NCBI GenBank assembly: GCA_900468805.1
Contig: UEIF01000006.1
Span: 1-64,000 of the forward strand
Length of the DNA stretch: 64,000 nt
Direction of reading: 5' to 3'
From: Hyphomicrobiales bacterium
Lineage (GTDB): Bacteria > Pseudomonadota > Alphaproteobacteria > Rhizobiales > Rhizobiaceae
Made by a program: the position numbers and the translations under genes. Every line of letters begins with the position of its first letter. Within the stretch, counting starts at the first letter, position 1. Below, in pieces: positions 58,327 through 64,000 of this stretch. The notes under the pieces are model-generated. The model ran no database searches. It saw only the letters and a program-made list of their open reading frames with translations, and was not told the origin of the DNA.

Positions 58327-60683
58327 TGGATGACACCTCTGCCAGATCCTTTGTTCGATGGGACTCGTTCCGAGCCAAGTTCATCCTTTTGGTTGGTGGC
58401 GCGGTGCTGTTCGACCTGCTGGTCAGCGGCGGTCTCGCCCTATGGAATGTCCAACGACTATCGCGCAACGCGACCGTCGAGGTCGGGCATGGCCTTGAGA
58501 ATGCCAGCCAAGACTACCTGCAGACATACGCGAATTCCACCGCTGCCCAGGTCTCGCTCCTGCTCGGTCAAGTTCACAGCGACGTGTCCACGCTCGCGGG
58601 CGTCATGCAGGCTCAGATCGACGATCCCGCAACCGGTGCTGATGTCGGTAGCTCAGTTTCAAAAAGCTCGCCAGGCAGCGTAGAGGTGACGTACAATGTC
58701 GGCGGGCGATGGGCGCAGAATGCGCCAGGGACTTCCTCGGTCGTTAGCGCGTGGGGCTATCTGCTAGGACCCGATAACATGCCCCGAGCTGACGTGCAGG
58801 CGGACATAAACACCAGTGCGGTACTGAACCTCGTAGCCCCGAGCTTGCTCAAAACCGGATCCGCGAAGCTGCAGATGTACTACATCGGTCCGAAGGAGAG
58901 ACCGATCTTCAGGACTGCCCCCTACACCGATCAGGCGCAGACGTTTGACCGCCTCTATCCCGGCCACAACGATGCGAACTTCTGGGACTTCTTCTTTCCG
59001 GGCCTGTATGAATCATGGCAGAGCTGGGCGACGGATCCCAAGCTGCGGCCTGCCTCCAGCGACATCACACAGACTGCGCCCTACACCGACGCAATCACCG
59101 GAAAGCTCATCGTTAGCTTCTTCCATCCCCTGTGGTCCCCGGACAGGAAGAAAGTTGCGGGCACGGTCGGAGCAGACATCACGCTCGATCAGCTCGCCCA
59201 GATCGTCGAGAATGTGAAGGTCGCGCAGTCCGGGTTCGGGTTTCTGTCGATGTCAGATGGAAACGTGATCGCGATCAACAAGGCTGGCGAGCAAACGATC
59301 GGGGTGAATGCCGCAAGCGAAGGCAACGGCAGCGGCGTAGCTGGCATCGAGCGATCGCTGAAGACTAGCACTCAGCCGTCAATCGTCAAACTCGCCTCCG
59401 ACCAGCGGGAAGGAATAAGGCACCTGCTTTTGAATATAGGCGGCAACGAAGTGCCTTTCATGGTCATCATGAAGAACCTTCCCGCAACGAATCTTTGGTC
59501 ATCGGGGCCCGTGAAGGCTGAAGCAATGTCCCTTGGCATCGTTGTACCGGAACAGGAAATCTACGCGTCCCTGGTGGCCGCCCAGGCCAAGATCACAGAC
59601 GCGACCAATCGCATCGTTCTCTATCAGATCCTGGCGATCCTCGCGTCGCTGATCATCGTGCTCATCGCGGTCGTCGCGGCCTCCAAGCGCATTACGGCAG
59701 GAATCAGTGCGTTAGCGAGTGCCGCTCGGAAAATCCAGGCGAAGGACTATTCCGTCCGCGTAGCTGTCACCAGCCGGGACGAAGTCGGCGAAGCTGGCGA
59801 GGCTTTCAACAGGATGGCCGAGGAGATCAGCTTTCACACCGAAAACCTCGAGCAGATCGTAGCCGAGCGCACCGCTGAAATCGAGGACGCCAAGGAGGAG
59901 ATTTCGACGCTCAATGCACAGTTGGAGCGGGAAAACCGACGGCTAGGAACAGAGCTGGCCGTTGCGGAGAGAATCCAGATGATGGTCCTGCCGCTGGAGG
60001 AAGAGTTGCAATCGTTTCCAACCCTCGAAGTAGCTGGATACATGAGGGCCGCTGAAGAGGTCGGCGGCGACTACTACGACGTTCTCGAAAGCGGCGACAG
60101 GCTCAAGATCGGTATCGGAGACGTCACGGGTCACGGCCTGGAAAGCGGTGTCCTCATGCTGATGGTCCAGTCGGTGGCGCGCGCACTTCAGGAAGCCGGC
60201 AGCACCGACCCGGTGAAATTTCTGACTGATCTGAACAGTGCCCTGTTCAAGAATATCGAAAGAACGAAGATCGACAAGCACATGACGCTGGCCTTCCTCG
60301 ACTACGACGGCACGGACATGGTGCTGTCCGGACAGCACGAGGACGTCATCGTGGTGCGGGCAAACGGGGACATGGAACGGATCGATACCATCGATCTTGG
60401 GTTACCGATCGGCCTGGAAGCCGACATCGCCCCCTTTGTGAATTCCGTCAGGATACCGTTCGAGAAGGACGACCTCATCCTGCTTCACACTGACGGCGTC
60501 ACTGAGGCGGAGAACAGCTCCGGGGAGCTCTTCGGCATCGAGAGACTGTGTAACGAAGCACTGCGCCTGAAAGAAAGGAGCGCAAACGCAATCGTGTCGG
60601 GGATCGTAACCGCCCTGATGGAATACGTGGGCACCCAGAAAATACGTGACGACATCACCCTCCTCGTTTTGCGGCACAGGTGA
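58326..60683 (+). CDS. PP2C/SpoIIE-type phosphatase with periplasmic sensor and HAMP domain
   Basis: This is a 785-residue membrane protein with a helix near 15-38, a large extracytoplasmic sensor (about 40-415, dCache-like; it includes YIGPKERPIFRTAPYTDQ and VAGTVGADITLDQL), a second helix near 420-440, a HAMP domain, a coiled coil (about 505-550) and a SpoIIE/PP2C domain at 560-785. Metal sites are in EEVGGDYYDVL, IGIGDVTGHGLESGV, LLHTDGVTEAENSSGELFG and KIRDDITLLVL. The architecture equals SiaA/RsbU-like phosphatases that dephosphorylate STAS partners. TAATG overlap with the preceding gene supports the start. Confidence 0.9.
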   Translation: MDDTSARSFVRWDSFRAKFILLVGGAVLFDLLVSGGLALWNVQRLSRNATVEVGHGLENASQDYLQTYANSTAAQVSLLLGQVHSDVSTLAGVMQAQIDDPATGADVGSSVSKSSPGSVEVTYNVGGRWAQNAPGTSSVVSAWGYLLGPDNMPRADVQADINTSAVLNLVAPSLLKTGSAKLQMYYIGPKERPIFRTAPYTDQAQTFDRLYPGHNDANFWDFFFPGLYESWQSWATDPKLRPASSDITQTAPYTDAITGKLIVSFFHPLWSPDRKKVAGTVGADITLDQLAQIVENVKVAQSGFGFLSMSDGNVIAINKAGEQTIGVNAASEGNGSGVAGIERSLKTSTQPSIVKLASDQREGIRHLLLNIGGNEVPFMVIMKNLPATNLWSSGPVKAEAMSLGIVVPEQEIYASLVAAQAKITDATNRIVLYQILAILASLIIVLIAVVAASKRITAGISALASAARKIQAKDYSVRVAVTSRDEVGEAGEAFNRMAEEISFHTENLEQIVAERTAEIEDAKEEISTLNAQLERENRRLGTELAVAERIQMMVLPLEEELQSFPTLEVAGYMRAAEEVGGDYYDVLESGDRLKIGIGDVTGHGLESGVLMLMVQSVARALQEAGSTDPVKFLTDLNSALFKNIERTKIDKHMTLAFLDYDGTDMVLSGQHEDVIVVRANGDMERIDTIDLGLPIGLEADIAPFVNSVRIPFEKDDLILLHTDGVTEAENSSGELFGIERLCNEALRLKERSANAIVSGIVTALMEYVGTQKIRDDITLLVLRHR

Positions 60684-60686
60684 GCT

Positions 60687-61247
60687 ATGGCTAGAAGATT
60701 ATATGGCTCGATCGACTTGGCTGAGATCAATTTGCAGCGCGGTGCGCGGCTCACGCTGACAGACGGGCCATTGCAGCTTGGCTGGAGGCATTCGGGCATT
60801 ACATCCGACTTCATCGCGGGCGTGATGGCGATGCCCTACGCCTCCAGCAAGCAACATTACACTGTGGTTCATCACAGCATCGGGTACCTCGCTAACGAAC
60901 TGATCGAGAACGCAGTGAAGTTCCGGCTGCCTTCATCGATAGAAATCCAAGCCTGCCTTCGCTCGGCGGAGTTCCTGCTGCGTGTGAGGAACCCGATCGC
61001 GCTCGAGAGTTCGGCAAGGTTTCAGCGGACACTCGATCATATGCTCGAGAGCGATCCCGGCGACCTGCTTATTCGGCAGATCGAAGCAAATGCGCTGGCC
61101 GATTCAAACGCCTCCGGCCTCGGTTTGTTAACGCTACTGAGCGATTACGGGGCAAGGATGACTTGGGAATTCGATGACTATGGCGAGGGCAGCGTTATGC
61201 TCACCACGACTGCAGCAGTGTCGGTACCGATGGTCTCCAACATGTGA
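60687..61247 (+). CDS. slr1658-family (SiaB-like) HATPase-type kinase protein 2
   Basis: This is a 186-residue protein with a clear N box [20 protein letters not shown] and a G2-like motif [20 protein letters not shown], and no dimerisation/phosphoacceptor His domain. This matches the SiaB/slr1658 group of STAS kinases or docking proteins. It lies four bases after the phosphatase gene and eight bases before the small STAS gene, so it probably works with them as the kinase arm of a partner switch. It is a second, diverged member of the family in this operon. Confidence 0.75.
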   Translation: MARRLYGSIDLAEINLQRGARLTLTDGPLQLGWRHSGITSDFIAGVMAMPYASSKQHYTVVHHSIGYLANELIENAVKFRLPSSIEIQACLRSAEFLLRVRNPIALESSARFQRTLDHMLESDPGDLLIRQIEANALADSNASGLGLLTLLSDYGARMTWEFDDYGEGSVMLTTTAAVSVPMVSNM

Positions 61248-61254
61248 GGGTACA

Positions 61255-61593
61255 ATGGAAATTCGAGATGAAGATTTCAGAGTGTGGGCAGAAGGCAGCG
61301 AGGTCTTCTTCGAAGGAACCCTAAGGCTTGCAGGACCAGATGCATACGCGCCGATATTCTCCCTGGCGTCCGGCATTCTTTCCGGTCACCACGCCCGCGT
61401 GTCTTTCGATCTGACCGGACTTGAGTTTCTCAATTCTTCAGGAATCAACCTGCTCGCCAAATTGACGATCGAGGCTCGAAAGCGCCCGGAAGTCCAACTT
61501 GTAGTGAAAGGCACGAGCCAGTATCCGTGGCAGACCAAATCTTTGCCGAACTTGAAGAAACTATACCCGCAGATTGACCTTCGCCTTGCTTGA
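61255..61593 (+). CDS. STAS-domain partner protein (slr1659/SiaC-like)
   Basis: This is a 112-residue single-domain STAS-type protein: [20 protein letters not shown], then [20 protein letters not shown], where the Ser pair at the start of the helix is the usual phosphorylation site, and [25 protein letters not shown] lies eight bases before the ATG. Phosphorylated by a SiaB-like kinase and dephosphorylated by a PP2C enzyme, such a protein would carry the signal to its target, for instance the GGDEF-EAL protein of the same operon. Confidence 0.82.
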   Translation: MEIRDEDFRVWAEGSEVFFEGTLRLAGPDAYAPIFSLASGILSGHHARVSFDLTGLEFLNSSGINLLAKLTIEARKRPEVQLVVKGTSQYPWQTKSLPNLKKLYPQIDLRLA

Positions 61594-62055
61594 CTGCGCT
61601 CGTGGCTCGGTCAAATTGCCTACTGACTTGTCCGACGAGCAGACGGCAATGCCGCTGCGATCTTCCGCCATCCGTAGCCGGTGATACCCGGCGTTCTCAA
61701 CATTTGCACGGTTTCCACGTCACCGAGGTCGCGGACGGTTTAAATCCCAGCTGGTGCAGTTTGTCGAGCACCGCAGTTTCAGCTCGAAATCTTCGAGGTT
61801 CCGTGGACGCGACGGCATCATGCCCCCTCTATCGGATCAACTCACAGATTGGCAGTTTTCGGAGCCTTCCTGGAGCAAATTTTCCCGATGGCAATATTGA
61901 CAGGCGCGTTCGAAACGAACTGGTCGCCTCACGGAATGAACATCGGATCTCACTTGGAACAGCGTGAGAACACTGCCATCCAAGCGGGTCCGCCTGTCGG
62001 TCATCGCGGAACCGAATTCGCGGTTTCTCGTTGTGATGGCAACGGGGGACCCAAC
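61594..62055. other. Intergenic region, no gene recognised
   Basis: About 460 bp after the signalling operon. Short frames are open on both strands, but none shows family resemblance or a good ribosome-binding site. The frame of the next gene is open upstream to 61849 but has no coding-like character there. Confidence 0.45.
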
Positions 62056-62868
62056 ATGAATAAATCAAAGTTTGAGTGGCTGGCTCGTTCAGGATACGGC
62101 GCGAGGGGGATCGTCTTTCTCCTGGTTGCCGCATTGGCCATGTTTTCAAGCTTTGGCGGCAGCAAGGCCGACACAAAATCAGCTCTCGACGTGCTGCTAA
62201 ACCAGCCCCTCGGCCAGGTCTGGCTTGCATTGATCGGCCTGGGTCTACTCGGCTTCGTCGCATGGCGGCTCGCTCAGTCGCTTGCCAACGCCGACAATCA
62301 TGATCGTAGCGCGAAAAGCTATCTGATCCGGGCTTCGCTCTTCGGCAGTGCGTTCACCTACATCGGTCTGGCAATCTACGCGTTCGAAGCAGCGATAGGT
62401 GCAGGATCTGGCGGCGCTAGCGGAGAACAGGGCCTCGCTGCCTGGGTCATGTCTCAACCTTTCGGCCGATATCTCGCTGGAGCGATAGGTGTCGGATTCA
62501 TCATCGGGGGCGTCATCACCGCGCTCAAAGGCTTGACCCGCCGCTTTGAACGCTATCTCGATCTTCGGCAAAATCGTCTGCTCTTTTTGGTCTGCGTCTA
62601 CGGCCTCTTAGCTCGCGGCGCGGTCTTCGCCATTATCGGCATCTTCTTTTGTTATGCAGCCTTCAAAGTGGACCCGAGTCAGGCCGGAAGCATGAGCGAG
62701 GCCTTGTCATGGATCAGGCAACTTCCCTTCGGCAGCATTCTATACTTCGCGGTCGCCATCGGCCTTGCCGCTTTCGGCATCTACAACCTGGTCGAGGCGC
62801 GGTATCGACGGGTGCATTCTCCAAACCTCTCGGCTGTCCGCAGAGAACTGCCGACGTTAAGCCGGTAA
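62056..62868 (+). CDS. DUF1206 integral membrane protein
   Basis: This is a 270-residue membrane protein made of three repeated units, each of two helices: ARSGYGARGIVFLLVAALAM, then around SLFGSAFTYIGLAIYAFEA, then YGLLARGAVFAIIGIFFCYA. Each unit begins with a similar small-residue/Arg/Gly motif and has partner helices with GxxxG-like packing. The function of the family is unknown. Many relatives are encoded near stress or envelope genes. ATG 62056 is preceded by GGGGG; the open frame extends 70 codons further up but without membrane character. Confidence 0.82.
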   Translation: MNKSKFEWLARSGYGARGIVFLLVAALAMFSSFGGSKADTKSALDVLLNQPLGQVWLALIGLGLLGFVAWRLAQSLANADNHDRSAKSYLIRASLFGSAFTYIGLAIYAFEAAIGAGSGGASGEQGLAAWVMSQPFGRYLAGAIGVGFIIGGVITALKGLTRRFERYLDLRQNRLLFLVCVYGLLARGAVFAIIGIFFCYAAFKVDPSQAGSMSEALSWIRQLPFGSILYFAVAIGLAAFGIYNLVEARYRRVHSPNLSAVRRELPTLSR

Positions 62869-63363
62869 GAGGCTACGTCGACAACATGATCGAGGCAGCC
62901 CAACAAAGTCGACCATGATGGCTATGACGGCATTTCTCGGCGTCGCTTGTGTTGCTGCATCCGGCCCGCTTGTCGGCAGCGGGTGCCCTGCCCCGAGGTG
63001 TCGGCGGATCGAACGCGCACTGTAGCAGCAATGCCGCCAAGGGCAACCGTCCGCCTTGCCCATCCCTACTAAACGCGACGGAAGTTGAAGAGATTCTCGC
63101 GAAGATCCGCAGCATCAAAGCCATGTTCGAAACGGCGAGCGTCGTAAAGCATCATGCTGAGCGGCGGAACCAGTTGACCTCCAGCTCCGCTCCCGCTGAG
63201 CTTTGAAACGCACCAGAAGTGCGGCAGGTACGACCTGAGGAGACGGATCATCCCGGAAACGTTCTCAATCTTGTGTCACTGTTGAACTTCCGACGGCCAA
63301 CTTCGTTATCGGGGTAGATCGCGATGCCGCGACCGCCCCTTCGCAGAGAAGTGGATCAAAACC
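62869..63363. other. Intergenic region, nothing recognised
   Basis: Nearly 500 bp with several short overlapping frames, no recognisable family and no strong hairpin. It presumably contains the promoter of the small secreted protein gene at 63364. Confidence 0.45.
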
Positions 63364-63690
63364 ATGAAGACGTTACTGCTGACCGCTGCTGTCGCCCTCA
63401 TTGCGACCCAGTCTTTTGCGATCTCACGGCTCAATCCGCTTTCGATGAGCTGTGCAAGCGCCCGTGCGGCCGTCCATAATCAGGGTGCGGTCATCTTCAG
63501 ATGGACATCGCCAAGGGGTTTGCCGCTTTACGATCGGTTCATTCGAAATAGCCGCTTCTGTGACGCCAATGAATATGCTGAGTGGAGGGGTATCCCGACC
63601 CGCGATGATCGCGCCTGCCAGGTCTTGGCATGCCGAAACCTGGACAGCCGACCCGGTAGCGGGTTCTTCATTCCCGACTACAGTCTGTAG
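63364..63690 (+). CDS. Small secreted protein of unknown function
   Basis: This 108-residue protein has a Sec signal peptide (MKTLLLTAAVALIATQSFA) and a mature part of about 89 residues containing five cysteines (SCASA, FCDANEY, ACQVLACRN), so disulphide bonds are likely in the periplasm. Segments SMSCASARAAVHNQGAVIFR and LPLYDRFI recur, as far as I remember, in small periplasmic proteins of rhizobia with no assigned role. No neighbours on the same strand suggest a function. Confidence 0.7.
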   Translation: MKTLLLTAAVALIATQSFAISRLNPLSMSCASARAAVHNQGAVIFRWTSPRGLPLYDRFIRNSRFCDANEYAEWRGIPTRDDRACQVLACRNLDSRPGSGFFIPDYSL

Positions 63691-63828
63691 TGAGCCGCCG
63701 CCGTACCCGATTGCGACAAGACTATGAATATCGGCCTTCATTCCGTGGTTGCAGATCGATACCAACTATTTCGATAGGCCCTATCGCCTGTCCCCCGACA
63801 AGACCGGCACGGCAGGCGGAGGAGGATC

Positions 63829-64000
63829 AGCCGAAAAAGCCCGCATCCTCTTCCATGAGATATCTCCTGGCCCCTTCAGCGTCGATATCGAGGCCGAGCC
63901 CCGGCGCTTCCAGCAGGTCGACCATGCTGTCCTTCACGATCTGCGTCGGCAAGCCGATTACCAGATCCTCCCACCAGGGGTCGGATGCGCTCGGATATTC
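63829..64000 (-). CDS. Enolase-superfamily (mandelate racemase/muconate-type) enzyme, C-terminal end
   Basis: The window ends inside this minus-strand gene; only the last 57 or so codons are present. The translation includes PWWEDLVIGLPTQIVKDSMV, then LEAPGLGLDIDAEGARRYLM and ends EDAGFFG. This is the usual C-terminal tail of mandelate-racemase/galactonate-dehydratase-like enzymes (W-x-D-L...PGLGLD). The catalytic barrel lies outside the window, so the substrate cannot be stated. Confidence 0.75.

Overview
The window looks like GC-rich rhizobial DNA (Rhizobium/Sinorhizobium/Agrobacterium group), probably from a large plasmid or an accessory part of a chromosome. This is an inference. It rests on the density of ABC-uptake operons each paired with its own regulator, GC-ending codon use, Ugp- and Dpp-type importers, a slr1658/slr1659-type signalling block and decayed gene fragments between operons. 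I saw no rRNA, tRNA, CRISPR array, replication genes or intact insertion sequence.

Layout. 1-1390: the end of a thiolase and an opposing phosphotriesterase-family hydrolase. 2074-12604: one long operon for a deoxy-sugar or polyol (RbsABC-type importer, zinc alcohol dehydrogenase, FGGY kinase, SorC regulator, DeoC aldolase, two-domain ALDH16-type dehydrogenase). 12837-19430 (minus strand): a glycerol-3-phosphate/glycerophosphodiester operon (ugpB-A-E-C, phosphodiesterase, GlpR-like regulator, HAD phosphatase) with two GlpR-like operators upstream. 20229-28461: a creatinase-like M24 protein, a second sugar-type ABC importer, a leaderless NMT1-like protein, an Asp/Glu racemase-family protein and a convergent RpiR regulator. 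28462-30861: mostly decayed sequence (LysR, SMR/EamA and SDR remnants, a dispersed repeat) around one small lipase-like gene.

30918-41079 is the most unusual block. A two-component system is followed by nine tightly packed genes: HAD phosphatase, class III aminotransferase, ureohydrolase-fold protein, SMR-type membrane protein, fatty acid desaturase, alpha/beta hydrolase with a Cys in the nucleophile position, FemAB/GNAT-like acyltransferase, a second SMR-type protein and a cyclopropane-fatty-acid synthase. I read it as an undescribed pathway for making, flipping and modifying an amino-containing lipid, possibly under control of the adjacent two-component system. It is followed by a convergent MipA/OmpV outer membrane protein and a caspase-fold protein whose catalytic His and Cys are both replaced.

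45173-52983: a DeoR regulator, a Dpp-type importer, a glycerophosphodiesterase and an inositol-monophosphatase-family enzyme, which together suggest uptake and stepwise breakdown of glycerophosphoinositol-like compounds. 53058-54610: a second LysR remnant, small proteins and an HxlR regulator. 55003-61593: a signalling operon resembling the SiaABCD partner-switching system (GGDEF-EAL protein, two slr1658-type kinase-like proteins, a PP2C/SpoIIE phosphatase with a periplasmic sensor, a STAS protein), including an unusual fusion of a STAS-like domain to a methyltransferase. 62056-64000: a DUF1206 membrane protein, a small secreted protein and the end of an enolase-superfamily gene.
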